Shown: in pieces, positions 22,741-32,025 of the stretch
How positions within the stretch are numbered: position 1 is the stretch's first letter
How the letters are laid out: each line of letters opens with the position of its first letter
The notes under the pieces: generated by a model
What the model was told of the DNA's origin: nothing
Seen by the model: the letters and a program-made list of their open reading frames with translations, nothing else
Database searches by the model: none
Position numbers and translations under genes: made by a program
Assembly (NCBI RefSeq): GCF_000688515.1
Contig: NZ_JHZK01000010.1
Coordinates: 1-64,000, forward strand
DNA length: 64,000 bases
Source of the DNA: Afifella pfennigii DSM 17143
Lineage (GTDB): Bacteria; Pseudomonadota; Alphaproteobacteria; Rhizobiales; Afifellaceae
Reading direction: 5' to 3'

Positions 22741-23673
22741 ATGCCGATGCCACCGCTACGGCAGAGCCGCAACCTCATGGAGGGGTTTCGCCGCGAGCGT
22801 ATTCGGACCGCCGGAGCCGAGATCAATCTCGCTATGGCAGGAGACGGGCCGCCGCTACTTCTCTTGCACGGCAATCCGCTGACCCATGTAAGCTGGCACA
22901 AAATCGCGCCGACGCTGGCGGAGAGCTTTACCGTGATCGCGCCCGACCTGCGCGGATACGGCGATTCCTCCAAGCCCGAGGGTGGCCCCGATCACGCCGC
23001 CTACACCTTCCGCAGGATGGGCGAGGATTTCTTCGAGGTCATGGACCATTTCGGCTTTAACCGCTTCGCGGTAGCGGGCCACGACCGCGGCGCCCGCGTG
23101 GCGTTCCGCATGTCACTTGACCGGCCCGAGCGGGTGGAGCGGATGGCCGCGCTCGACATCGTGCCGACATATAACGTGCTATCGCAGATGACGCTCGGCT
23201 GGGGCCTGGAATCCTACCACTGGTTCTTCATGGCGCAGGAGGCGCCCTTCCCGGAGAACCTCTTGTCGGCCGATCCGGCGTCTTACATCCGCTACAAGCT
23301 GGACAAGAAGAACGTCGGGCTTCAGATTTTCGCGCCCGAGGCGATGGCGGAGTACATTCGCTGCACCACGCCGGAGCAAATCCACGCGGTATGCGAAGAT
23401 TATCGCGCCACCGTGACGCTCGATTTCGCGATGGACAGCGCCGATCACGACAAGCGCCGGATCGACTGCCCGGTGCTGGTGCTTTGGGGCTCCAACAGTC
23501 ACTGCGGCCGGCATTTCGAACCGCTGAAGGCTTGGGGCGAATGGGCCGACGACCTGCGCGGCACCGACATCCCCACCGGTCACTATCCGGCCGAGCATCG
23601 GCCCGATCTCGTCTACCCGATTTTCTGGGAGTTCTTTTCTGGGCAGGAACCCAACCTGAGGAGGGTGCAATGA
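22741..23673 (+). CDS. Fluoroacetate-dehalogenase-like alpha/beta hydrolase
   Basis: A 310-residue alpha/beta hydrolase. Against fluoroacetate dehalogenase all expected catalytic positions are present: nucleophile Asp115 with Arg116 and Arg119 (GHDRGARVAFR), Asp139, His160 and Trp161 (YHWFFMAQEAPFPENL), Tyr221 (EDYRA) and His281 (TGHYPAEHRP). The first group attacks C-F and binds the carboxylate; His/Trp/Tyr hold the fluoride. Real substrate unknown; it could be another haloacid or an ester. ATG at 22741 has GGAGG at a good distance. It overlaps the rhodanese-like gene by four bases. Confidence 0.8.
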   Translation: MPMPPLRQSRNLMEGFRRERIRTAGAEINLAMAGDGPPLLLLHGNPLTHVSWHKIAPTLAESFTVIAPDLRGYGDSSKPEGGPDHAAYTFRRMGEDFFEVMDHFGFNRFAVAGHDRGARVAFRMSLDRPERVERMAALDIVPTYNVLSQMTLGWGLESYHWFFMAQEAPFPENLLSADPASYIRYKLDKKNVGLQIFAPEAMAEYIRCTTPEQIHAVCEDYRATVTLDFAMDSADHDKRRIDCPVLVLWGSNSHCGRHFEPLKAWGEWADDLRGTDIPTGHYPAEHRPDLVYPIFWEFFSGQEPNLRRVQ

Positions 23674-25244
23674 TCCGCATCACGGCACGCGAAGCCGCGG
23701 AACGGGTGTGCGGGACGGGCGAGGTCGGCCTGCTCGACCTGCGAGAAGCGGGACAGTTCGGCGAAGGGCACGCGCTCTTCGCCGTGCCGCTGCCCTATTC
23801 GCGGGCCGAACTCGACATCGGAGCGCTGGTGCCCCGGCAAGAGGCGCCGCTCGTTCTCATCGACGCCGGCGACGGCGTGGCCGAGCGTGCGGCCGCGCGG
23901 CTTAGCGCGATGGGCTATTGCGACATCGCGGTGATGGATGGCGGGATGCCGGCCTGGGCCGCCGCAGGCCTTCCCGTCTACCAGGGGGTGAACGTTCCCT
24001 CCAAGACGCTGGGCGAACTCGTCGAGGCCGTCTGGCACCCGGCGATGATCCGGGCCGACGAGCTCGCCGCATGGCAACGCCAAGGCCGTGAGCTCAGGTT
24101 CTTCGATGCGCGCCCGCCGGCCGAGTACGGCAAGATGCGGGTGCCAGGCTCCAGCTGCCTTCCGAACGGCGAACTCGCGCACCGGCTCGCCGCCCTGCCC
24201 GCGCCGAACGCGCCCGTGATCATCACCTGCGCAGGTCGCACGCGCGGCATCGTGGGCGCGATCGGGCTTCGGGTCGCGGGTCATTCGGGCGAGGTCTTCG
24301 CACTCGAGAACGGCACGCAGGGCTGGGCCTTGTCGGGCGAGCGGCTCGAACGCGGCAACACCGCCGCCCCCTACCCCGAGCTCTCGCCCGAAGCCTTGGC
24401 GGCATCGCGCGCGGCGGCGGACCGGGTGATCGCGCGCTTCGGCCTGCCCGAGGTCACGGCGCGGGAACTGGAGAAGATGCGCGCGGAGAAGGGCCGAACG
24501 ACCTACCTGTTCGACACGCGCTCCGCCCCCGAGGCGGCGGCGGATCCGATCGCGGCAGCGGTGCATGCTCCGTCGGGACAGCTGGCTCAGGCGAGCGACC
24601 AATGGATCGGGCTGCGCCGGGCGCGGGTGGTCCTGTGCTGCGACACCGGCCTTCGGTCCGCGCTCGGCGCCTTCTGGCTGCGGCAATTGGGCTATGACGC
24701 ACAGGTTCTGCGCATCGACGAGGCGCTGCGCAGCCTTGCTCCGCCCGAGGCGATCGCAGCCCAAGCGAGGGAGATCGCAACGCTTACGGCGGATGCGGCG
24801 CTTCAGCGGCTCCGGCAAGGCGCGTCGCTCATCGATTTGCGCGCTTCGGCCGCGTTCCGCGAGGGCCATGTGAAGGGCGCCATCTGGGCTCGGCGGCCCC
24901 GCCTTGCCGAAGTGGTGCGCCGCACACGACCGGCGGCGGCGCTTCTCCTCGCCGAGGATGCCGGCGAAGCGGCGCTGGCGGCAGAGGAGATGCGCGACCT
25001 TGGCGTGAACGAGGTGTTCGGAATCGAAGGCGGCATGCCGGCCCTCATCGCCGCCGGGGCAAGCTGCGAGGCCACACCCGACAACCCGCCCGACGCGGAG
25101 CGTATCGACTACCTGTTCTTCGTCCACGACCGCCACGACGGAAACCTGGAGGCCTCGCGCCGCTATCTTGCGTGGGAAACCGGGCTGGTCGCGCAGCTGA
25201 CGCCTGCGGAGAGGGCGCAGTTCCGGCTCTATCCGGCCGACTGA
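23670..25244 (+). CDS. Protein with four rhodanese-like domains
   Basis: A 524-residue protein made of four tandem rhodanese-like domains. Domain 2 has VIITCAGRTRG and domain 3 VVLCCDTGLRS, each with a Cys in the active-site loop position. Domains 1 and 4 (LIDAGDGVAER and LLLAEDAGEAA) lack it and are probably structural. Rhodaneses move sulfane sulfur to acceptors such as thiols or cyanide. ATG at 23670 follows GAGGAGGG and overlaps the hydrolase stop. A strong terminator follows. Why a hydrolase of this type is coupled to sulfurtransferase domains is unclear. Confidence 0.85.
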   Translation: MIRITAREAAERVCGTGEVGLLDLREAGQFGEGHALFAVPLPYSRAELDIGALVPRQEAPLVLIDAGDGVAERAAARLSAMGYCDIAVMDGGMPAWAAAGLPVYQGVNVPSKTLGELVEAVWHPAMIRADELAAWQRQGRELRFFDARPPAEYGKMRVPGSSCLPNGELAHRLAALPAPNAPVIITCAGRTRGIVGAIGLRVAGHSGEVFALENGTQGWALSGERLERGNTAAPYPELSPEALAASRAAADRVIARFGLPEVTARELEKMRAEKGRTTYLFDTRSAPEAAADPIAAAVHAPSGQLAQASDQWIGLRRARVVLCCDTGLRSALGAFWLRQLGYDAQVLRIDEALRSLAPPEAIAAQAREIATLTADAALQRLRQGASLIDLRASAAFREGHVKGAIWARRPRLAEVVRRTRPAAALLLAEDAGEAALAAEEMRDLGVNEVFGIEGGMPALIAAGASCEATPDNPPDAERIDYLFFVHDRHDGNLEASRRYLAWETGLVAQLTPAERAQFRLYPAD

Positions 25245-25264
25245 GCGGCCGGACAGAACGCGAA

Positions 25265-25292
25265 AGGGGCGCCCGCGAGGCGCCCCTTTTTC
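25265..25292. terminator. Bidirectional intrinsic terminator
   Basis: AGGGGCGCC (25265-25273) pairs with GGCGCCCCT (25279-25287) across a 5-base loop and is followed by a run of T on the plus strand. It lies between the convergent rhodanese-like and tctA genes and can serve both strands, although the T-run favours the plus strand. Confidence 0.85.
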
Positions 25293-25316
25293 TCTTCCTC
25301 TCAGGCCCTGCGCGCC

Positions 25317-26834
25317 TCAGCCGCTCCCGGCGGCCGGTATCGCCGCGCGCCGCCGGCGGCGCGCCGACCAGGCGGTCAGGCCGATGGAGAGCGCCATCAA
25401 GGCGAAGATCAGAAGAGCGCCGGGGCGCTCCAGCGCGTAGGCGGGATCGCCGCCGCTGATCTGCCATGTCCTCAGAAGATTGCCCTCCACCAGGCTTCCA
25501 AGAAGCAGCCCAACCACCGTGGCGGCGACCGGGTAGTCATAGCGAACCATCGCCCAGCCGAGGATCGCGAAGACGACCAAGGTGATCGGCCCGGAGATCG
25601 TGCCATCGATCGCGTAGGACCCGAACACCGCGACGACAAGCACGCTGGGGATCAAAAAGCGCATCGGCACGCGCACGATGTAGCCCGCCAGGTAGACGAA
25701 GCCGAGCCCGACGCCGAGCAGAAGAAGCGCCTGCGCGAAGTTGGAGAGGATGATCGCGTAGACGATATCCTTGCTGTTGGCGATGAAGCTGGGGCCGCCG
25801 ACGATGTTGTGCGTCGCAAAGGCGGCCAGCAGGATCGCGGTCGCACCGCCGCCGGGGATGCCAAGGGCAAGCATCGTCGCCATCGCTCCACCCTCGGAGG
25901 AAGAATTCGCGGCTTCGGCCGCGGCGACACCTTTGGGGTTGCCTCGGCCGAAACTGTCGCCATCGGGCGCGTTGCGCTTGGTCTCCGAATAGGAAAGGAG
26001 GTTCGAAATCGACGAGCCCACACCCGGGATCGCGCCGATGATGACGCCGATCAACGAGCCGCGAAGGATGATGGTGGGAAAGCTCAGCGACAGGCGGAAG
26101 CCGCCGATGATCTTGGCGAAGCTGATTTTGCGCGAGCCCTCGTCCTCGATGAGGTATTTCGTGTTCACCAGGCCGATGAGCTGGCTCGCCGCCAGCAGCC
26201 CCATCATCGCGGGAATGGTGGGAACCCCATCCAAGAGCCATGGCACGCCCATGGTGCCGCGAACGTAGCCGGCGGTGTTCATGCCCACCGTTCCAAGGAG
26301 GAGGCCGAAGACGCCGGCCAGGAGCCCGCGGGGAAGCGAGTTGCCCGACAGCGAGCCGAGCAGCAGCATCCCCCAGATTGCGACGGCCGACATCTCCAGC
26401 GGCCCCATCTTCAGGACCACGCTCGACACCGGCACGATCAGGAAGAGAAGCAAGAGGTAGCTTGCAAGACACCCGGTCACCGAGGCCGCGAGCGCGACAC
26501 CGAGCGCCTCGTTGTGGCGCCCCGAACGCGCCATCGGGTAGCCGTCGAAGGTGGTGGCGACGGCGGAAGAGGTGCCGGGGATGTTCATCAGGACGGCAGG
26601 GACGGAGCCCCCGAAGCCGGCGCCGGTGTAGATGGCGGTCAAGAAGATGATCGCGGGCAGGAAGTCCATGTAAAGCGTCATCGGCAGGAAGATCGCCATC
26701 GCCATGGTGATCGAAATGCCGGGCATCGAGCCGAAGAAGAGGCCGATGAGAAGGCCGGGGATCACGAATACCCAAGCCGATGCCGAGGAGGTCAAAAGGT
26801 CAAAGGCGCCCTGGATGGAGGCAAGATCGAGCAT
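25317..26834 (-). CDS. tctA: Tripartite tricarboxylate transporter, large permease TctA
   Basis: A 505-residue integral membrane protein with many hydrophobic segments and the TctA signatures GLFFGSMPGISITMAMAIFL, GFGGSVPAVLMNIPGTSSAV and AIPGVGSSISNLLSYSETK. With TctB and a periplasmic TctC it imports carboxylates such as citrate by a cation-driven route. Last of the tctC-tctB-tctA operon, with 9 bases between tctB and tctA. Confidence 0.92.
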   Translation of the reverse strand: MLDLASIQGAFDLLTSSASAWVFVIPGLLIGLFFGSMPGISITMAMAIFLPMTLYMDFLPAIIFLTAIYTGAGFGGSVPAVLMNIPGTSSAVATTFDGYPMARSGRHNEALGVALAASVTGCLASYLLLLFLIVPVSSVVLKMGPLEMSAVAIWGMLLLGSLSGNSLPRGLLAGVFGLLLGTVGMNTAGYVRGTMGVPWLLDGVPTIPAMMGLLAASQLIGLVNTKYLIEDEGSRKISFAKIIGGFRLSLSFPTIILRGSLIGVIIGAIPGVGSSISNLLSYSETKRNAPDGDSFGRGNPKGVAAAEAANSSSEGGAMATMLALGIPGGGATAILLAAFATHNIVGGPSFIANSKDIVYAIILSNFAQALLLLGVGLGFVYLAGYIVRVPMRFLIPSVLVVAVFGSYAIDGTISGPITLVVFAILGWAMVRYDYPVAATVVGLLLGSLVEGNLLRTWQISGGDPAYALERPGALLIFALMALSIGLTAWSARRRRRAAIPAAGSG

Positions 26835-26843
26835 CGCGGGGCC

Positions 26844-27314
26844 TTAAAGGATCGTCAGCGGGAAGGGGAACGGGATGATGGTGCCGTAGCCGTAGATCAA
26901 AATCGCCGTGAAGACCGCGCTATAGCCGAGGTTCACGAACCAGTTCCGCTCTCCGCAAAGACGCAAGGCGGCGAGGAGGAAGCAGAAGGTGGCGACGTCG
27001 AAGCCGATCCGCTCCATCGACAGCGCCAGCGCCACGAGAGCGGCCATGAGACCGGCGGCCTTGGCGAGATGGGACAGCGGCTGAGCCGGCTCGGCCTCCG
27101 CACCGGCGGGGCGGCGACGGAAGCATTGCGGCACCACCAGCAGAACCAGCAGCAGCCCTATCAGGGCCGCCGGCTGCACAAAGAGAAGATTGTTGACGCG
27201 CAGGGAGGTGGCCCGCGTATCGAGGAGATAGGCCGCGATCACGCTGCCGATCACGGCGAGCAGGGCGAGATGCCCCCAGTTCACGACGATCCGGTGGGAG
27301 CGGTTCATCGTCAT
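26844..27314 (-). CDS. tctB: Tripartite tricarboxylate transporter, small permease TctB
   Basis: A 156-residue protein with four probable transmembrane segments and the typical small-subunit layout. The start could be 27314 or two codons later at 27308; both are ATG and AAGGA lies upstream of the first. Position between tctC and tctA and length both fit TctB (about 150 residues). Confidence 0.85.
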   Translation of the reverse strand: MTMNRSHRIVVNWGHLALLAVIGSVIAAYLLDTRATSLRVNNLLFVQPAALIGLLLVLLVVPQCFRRRPAGAEAEPAQPLSHLAKAAGLMAALVALALSMERIGFDVATFCFLLAALRLCGERNWFVNLGYSAVFTAILIYGYGTIIPFPFPLTIL

Positions 27315-27392
27315 CGGGCAGTTCCTTTGGCTGTTGAAGCAACGAGACCGCCACCCCCCGTTTCCAGGGGATGGCGCCCCGGCGGCGTGAGA

Positions 27393-28394
27393 TCACGCGC
27401 CCTTCAGCAGGTCCAGATGCTGCTCCATCACCCGTGCGGTGGAAGCCAGCGCGGCGTTCGACGCCTCCGGCCCGTACCAGTCGGTGGCAAGCTGCTGCGC
27501 GGTGAGCGCTTCAATGACCTTGGGATCTTTGGAGGTCGCTTCGACCGCGGTCAGGATGGTGTCGTAGATTTCGGGGCTGCCGGCAACGAGCGAGCTATGC
27601 ACACCCCAGCCGCGCTGCGAGCCGTAGACGAAGGCCGTGTCCGCGCCGCTCAGTTCGGTTACCAGCTTGCCGCCCCAGCCGTCGCGCTGGACCTTCTCGT
27701 AGACGAGAAGAGGCTTGATCTTCTCGGCCAGCGGCAGAAAGCCCTGTCCACCGGCAAGGCCGATGTCCACCACATTGCCCGCGACCGCGTTGCGAGCGGG
27801 GCCGCCGCCGTCGAAGGTGACGATGCGCAGGCGGTCACGCGCGATGCCGTTGGCGTCCGCGAGCAACATAAGGTTCACCAGGTCGGCCGATGCCGGCTGC
27901 ACACCGATGGAGAGCGAGCCGGGGTCGGCCTTCAGCTTCTCGATCACCTCGCCGATGTCGGTGATGTCCGACTCAGCGCTCCTCGCCAGGAGCGTATAAT
28001 CCTGGGACGGCAGGTTGATCATGTGGAAGTCTTCCAGGTTGAACGGCGCATCCTGGGTCAGGATGTTGAGCGGGATGTAGGGCGCCGCCGACGTGCAGAG
28101 CAGCGTGTAGCCGTCGTCGGGCTGCTGCAGGAAATAGGTATGGCCCAGTAGCGCGCCGGCGCCGCCGCGGTTGATGATGTTGAGCGGCTGACCAAGACGC
28201 TCCTGCAAGAACGGAGCGAAGGCACGGGAGAGACGGTCGTTGTAGCCGCCGGTATCGAACGGAACGACGACGTTGATCGGCCGGTCGGGATAGACGCCCT
28301 GCGCGCGCAGAACCGTAGGCGCGGCCAACGCTGCCGCGACCACCCCGCCGGAGGCCAGCCTCAGCATTGTCCGCCGCGTGATGTTTGTTGTCAT
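27393..28394 (-). CDS. tctC: Tripartite tricarboxylate transporter, periplasmic solute-binding TctC
   Basis: A 333-residue protein with a twin-arginine signal (RRTMLRLASGGVVAAALAAP) and then a TctC binding fold beginning YPDRPINVVVPFDTGGYND. ATG at 28394 follows AAGGAGG and is strongly preferred. The protein binds the substrate in the periplasm; its identity cannot be read from sequence. The tct operon promoter lies in the 430 bases upstream, where two GntR-type sites occur. Confidence 0.9.
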   Translation of the reverse strand: MTTNITRRTMLRLASGGVVAAALAAPTVLRAQGVYPDRPINVVVPFDTGGYNDRLSRAFAPFLQERLGQPLNIINRGGAGALLGHTYFLQQPDDGYTLLCTSAAPYIPLNILTQDAPFNLEDFHMINLPSQDYTLLARSAESDITDIGEVIEKLKADPGSLSIGVQPASADLVNLMLLADANGIARDRLRIVTFDGGGPARNAVAGNVVDIGLAGGQGFLPLAEKIKPLLVYEKVQRDGWGGKLVTELSGADTAFVYGSQRGWGVHSSLVAGSPEIYDTILTAVEATSKDPKVIEALTAQQLATDWYGPEASNAALASTARVMEQHLDLLKGA

Positions 28395-28825
28395 GCGATT
28401 TCCTCCTTCATGCTGGTCGATGCCCGATACCCGGAACATCTACCCGCCCCACCCCGGCGCTTTGGCTCGAGAGACGAGCACGGGGACTGTATGGCGCCAC
28501 TTCCTATTGTCAACAATTTATCGCGATAAGCGGCGAATTTACCATATTTCGTATTTCACGCCGCGTGCACTCCTACGGCGACACGAGAAGCGAACCTAGA
28601 CCAAGCCCTCACGTGAAATCTCATTTTCGCATTGTTTTTCATTGCTTTCTCACCGGAGAAACAAGCCGTTTCGGGCCTCATTCCGCATCCTGACAGCTCA
28701 ACTCATCTGCGAATTTTGTTGACAATTCTCTGACCTGCTGATTTTGAGGAGCGGGTTGCCGGCGCGCGTGAACGGGGTTTCGAGACGGCCGTCCGCCGCG
28801 CCTGAGATCGGGAGAAAATTCGACG
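28395..28825. promoter_or_regulatory. Divergent promoter region of tctC and the first MmgE/PrpD gene, with two GntR-type sites
   Basis: About 430 bases, AT-richer than the flanks. ATTGTCAACAAT lies at 28506-28517 and its near-complement TTTGTTGACAAT at 28715-28726. Each is a GT(N)nAC inverted repeat as bound by FCD-type GntR regulators. One sits on the tct side and one on the PrpD side. No reliable gene is present in this stretch. Confidence 0.6.
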
Positions 28826-30253
28826 ATGAACATCGAGAATCGTGGCGCCGAGGGAGCCAGCGAACTGGCCGGGCTGACCCAAGAGGTCGCGGAATTCGTG
28901 CTGAACGCCAAGCTGGCGGACCTGCCCGAAGCGGTTGTCGCGAGCGGCAAGAAATCCATCCTGGACGGGCTCGGCCTCGCGCTATCGGGCTCGGTCGCCA
29001 AGACAGGCGAATTCGTCCGCCGGCATATCGCCGATATCGGCGCGCCCGCGGGCGCCGCAACCGTCATCGGATCGGACATTAAGGTCCCGGCGCGGTTCGC
29101 GGCGTTCTGCAACGGCGTCGGCGTCCACGCCGACGATTACGACGACACGCAGCTCGCCGTCGCAAAGGACCGGGTCTACGGGCTCCTGACCCATCCCACG
29201 GCCCCCGCCCTGCCCTCCGCGCTCGCTCTCGGCGAGACAACCGGCGCCTCCGGCGCCGACGTCATGCTCGCCTACCACCTCGGCGTGGAGGTGGAGTGCA
29301 AGGTGGCCGAGGCGATCAATCCCCGGCACTACCAGGACGGCTTCCACGCCACCGCGACCTGCGGCACCTTCGCCTCGGCCTCGGCGGCTGGCCGTCTCAT
29401 GGGGCTTGACCTCGACACGATGAAGCGCGCGCTGTCGATGGCCGGCAGCCAGTCCGCCGGCTTGCGCGAGAACTTCGGAACGATGACCAAGCCGTTCCAC
29501 GCCGGGCGCTCGTCGGAAAGCGGGATCGTGGCGGCGCAGTTCGCCAGCTACGGCTGGACGGCCGCCGGCAACATCCTGGAGGCGCCGCGCGGCTTCTTCC
29601 AGGCCGCGGGCGGCGGCTACGACAAGACGGCGATCGCCGGCAAGCTGGGCGCACCCTGGACCTTCGATTCGCCGGGCGTGTCGATCAAGCCGCACCCGTC
29701 GGGATCGCTGACCCATCCGGGGATGACGGAGATGCTGCGCCTCATTCGCGAGAACAGGATTGAGGCCAAAGACGTCGTGCGCGTGCGCATCGGCACCAAC
29801 TCCAACATGCCGAACGCCCTCATCCACCATCAACCGCACAACGAGCTCCAAGCCAAGTTCTCAATGGAGTTCTGCATGGCAATCCTGCTGCTGGAAGGGC
29901 GCGCGGGGCTCAACGAGTTCACCGACGAGGTCGTCCTGCGGCCCGACGTGAAGGAGATGATCGCCAAGATCGACTTCGTGGTCGACGAGCGCGCCGAGGC
30001 CGCAGGCTACCACCTGATGACGACCTATATCGACGTGCATCTTGCAGATGGCAGCGTGATCTCCGGCGTTGCAGATTTCGGCAAGGGCAGCCCGGCCAAC
30101 CCGATGAGCTACGACGAGGTGGCCGAGAAGTTCCGCGAATGCGCCGAGTTCGCGCGTTGGGACATGGCCAAGGCGAACGAGGTGGTCGCGATGGTCGCCG
30201 AGATGGAAGGCCTGCCCGACGTTCACGGCCTCATGGCGCTTCTGCGCCGCTGA
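28826..30253 (+). CDS. MmgE/PrpD-family protein, first of three
   Basis: A 475-residue MmgE/PrpD protein. The family covers 2-methylcitrate dehydratase (PrpD), iminodisuccinate epimerase and related enzymes that act on di- and tricarboxylates. DDYDDTQLAVAKDRVYGLLT, GFHATATCGTFASASAAGRL, ENFGTMTKPFHAGR and the SFSIKPHPSG-like PHPSGSLTHPGM region are conserved. GGGAGA precedes the ATG. Directly followed by the AbrB-family gene. Substrate unknown. Confidence 0.85.
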   Translation: MNIENRGAEGASELAGLTQEVAEFVLNAKLADLPEAVVASGKKSILDGLGLALSGSVAKTGEFVRRHIADIGAPAGAATVIGSDIKVPARFAAFCNGVGVHADDYDDTQLAVAKDRVYGLLTHPTAPALPSALALGETTGASGADVMLAYHLGVEVECKVAEAINPRHYQDGFHATATCGTFASASAAGRLMGLDLDTMKRALSMAGSQSAGLRENFGTMTKPFHAGRSSESGIVAAQFASYGWTAAGNILEAPRGFFQAAGGGYDKTAIAGKLGAPWTFDSPGVSIKPHPSGSLTHPGMTEMLRLIRENRIEAKDVVRVRIGTNSNMPNALIHHQPHNELQAKFSMEFCMAILLLEGRAGLNEFTDEVVLRPDVKEMIAKIDFVVDERAEAAGYHLMTTYIDVHLADGSVISGVADFGKGSPANPMSYDEVAEKFRECAEFARWDMAKANEVVAMVAEMEGLPDVHGLMALLRR

Positions 30254-30263
30254 CGGAGGTCGC

Positions 30264-31349
30264 ATGACAGCGGCGCCAAGCGCGGGTTCGAACCGGCCGT
30301 CGGCCCGGATCCGCCAGCTCGTGACGACCTATGCGCTCGCCGCCGTCGCCGGCGCCGCCGCTGCCTGGCTGGGCATGCCCCTGCCCTGGATGCTCGGGCC
30401 GTTCTTCGTCTTCGCGGTGCTGTCGGCGGCGGGCGGGCGCTTCCGGCTGGTGCCGAAAGGACGCGAGCTCGCACAGGTAGCGATCGGGCTTGCGATCGGG
30501 CTTCGCTTCACTGGCCCGGTCGTGGCCGCGATGCTTTTGCTGACGCCCCAGATGGTGATGGCGACGCTGTACCTGCTCGTGGTCACGACGGCGGCCGCCC
30601 TCCTGTTCCGCCGCCTCAGCGGGGTCGACCCGGTCACCGCCTTCTTCGCCACGGCGGCGGGCGGCGTGGCCGACATGGCGGTCGTCGCGGAACGCTTCGG
30701 CGGCGTTCCCTCCTCCGTGGCGGTCGTCCACGCGATGCGCGTGTCGCTGGTCGTGGCCACGGCGCCCTTCATCGTTCTCGGCACGGCCGGGACCGGCGGA
30801 GGTGGCGGGCTCGGGGAGCCGGGTAGCATAGCGGGGCTTCCGCTTCTGATCGCGGGGCTGCTGGCGGCCTATCTCGGCGCCCTGCTCTTGCGGCCGACGC
30901 CGCTTCCCAATCCATGGCTCGTCGGCCCGATCCTCGCCGGGATGGCGATGGCTCTGGCCGGCCTTACCGGGATCGTCGTGCCGGGCTGGCTGATCATGAT
31001 CGCCCAGATCGTGCTCGGTGTCTGGCTCGGCTGCCAGTTCCGGCGCGACCTTCTGACGGCGCTGCCGCGCGTGACCGCCGCAGCGGTCGCGGTCGGCGGC
31101 TTCCTTGTGGCGATGGCCGCGCTCGGCGCGGCGGCGCTGACCGGGCTGAGCGACCTTCCCTTCGCCACGGCCTTCCTGTCGCTCGCTCCGGCGGCGGTCA
31201 CCGAAATGGTCCTCATCGCCAAGGTCATGCACCTCGACGCCGAAACCGTCGCCGCCTTTCACGTGATGCGGATCGTGATCGTGGCGACGACGGTTCTGGG
31301 CATCTTCAAACTCTACTGCGCTATCGTGGGGACGAAAATTGGACCTTGA
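30264..31349 (+). CDS. AbrB-family membrane protein
   Basis: A 361-residue protein with about 10 hydrophobic segments, formed by two similar halves, matching the AbrB-family (a membrane-protein family often annotated as ammonia monooxygenase). Functions assigned in the literature are uncertain, but location suggests transport or export linked to the carboxylate pathway. It lies 10 bases after the first MmgE/PrpD gene and its 3' end overlaps the SDR gene by 11 bases. Confidence 0.8.
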   Translation: MTAAPSAGSNRPSARIRQLVTTYALAAVAGAAAAWLGMPLPWMLGPFFVFAVLSAAGGRFRLVPKGRELAQVAIGLAIGLRFTGPVVAAMLLLTPQMVMATLYLLVVTTAAALLFRRLSGVDPVTAFFATAAGGVADMAVVAERFGGVPSSVAVVHAMRVSLVVATAPFIVLGTAGTGGGGGLGEPGSIAGLPLLIAGLLAAYLGALLLRPTPLPNPWLVGPILAGMAMALAGLTGIVVPGWLIMIAQIVLGVWLGCQFRRDLLTALPRVTAAAVAVGGFLVAMAALGAAALTGLSDLPFATAFLSLAPAAVTEMVLIAKVMHLDAETVAAFHVMRIVIVATTVLGIFKLYCAIVGTKIGP

Positions 31350-32025
31350 ATACCGCAACCGCCGCGTTCTTATCATCGGCGGCAGCTACGGCATCGGCGA
31401 AGCAACGGCACATCTGGCGCTCGCGGAAGGCGCCGAAGTGGCGATCGCATCTCGCAGCGAAGACAACCTTGCAGCGGCCGCCTCGCGGATGGAAGCCGCC
31501 CTCGGGCGGCGCCCGCAGACGATCGTCGCCGACGTCACCCAGCCCGGCTCCGCCGAAGAGCTCGCGGGGCGGGTATCCGATCTCTGGGGCGGGCTCGACG
31601 TGCTGGTCTCGGCCGTGGGCGGCAGCATCCGCTCGGCCTTCGCCGAGCTGAGCGACGAGGACTGGCTGGGCAACTACACCTTCAACGTGCTTTCGACCGT
31701 GCGGGCGATCCGCGCGCACCTGCCGCTTCTGACCTCCGGCGAGGCTCCCGCGGTGGTGATGCTGGGCGCCGCTGCCTCCAAGATGCCCTATGCGCACCAA
31801 ATCGTCTCGAACGTGCACAAGGCCGGCCTTCTTGGTCTCAGCAAGACGCTGGCCTCGGAATTCGCGCCGCTCGGCATCCGGGTGAACCTCGTCGCGCCGG
31901 GACGGACGCTGACGCCGCTCTGGACCAATCGCGCCGACAAGATCGCCGCCGAGGAAGGGCGCAGGCGGCCAGGCGATCAATGTCGACGGCGGGATCGCTC
32001 GCGGCCTGCTTTAAGGAGAGAATGA
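31339..32025 (+). pseudogene. Short-chain dehydrogenase with internal deletion and frameshift
   Basis: Begins at a TTG at 31339, within the AbrB gene. The Rossmann motif GGSYGIG and the VRVNLVAPGRTLTPLWTN end-of-core motif are present, and the frame is normal to IAAEEGR. There it switches: in a different frame the sequence continues GGQAINVDGGIARGLL and stops at 32014, the normal SDR terminus. About 40-50 residues between these blocks, present in complete SDRs, are missing. Also the active-site YxxxK has Ser in place of Tyr (SNVHK), a change known in an SDR subfamily. Likely inactive; a clean promoter-proximal remnant in the catabolic operon. Confidence 0.7.

Noticed and set aside
25809-28151. 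A 780-codon open frame on the plus strand
   Set aside because: Antisense to the tct genes, dominated by charged low-complexity sequence typical of a shadow frame.
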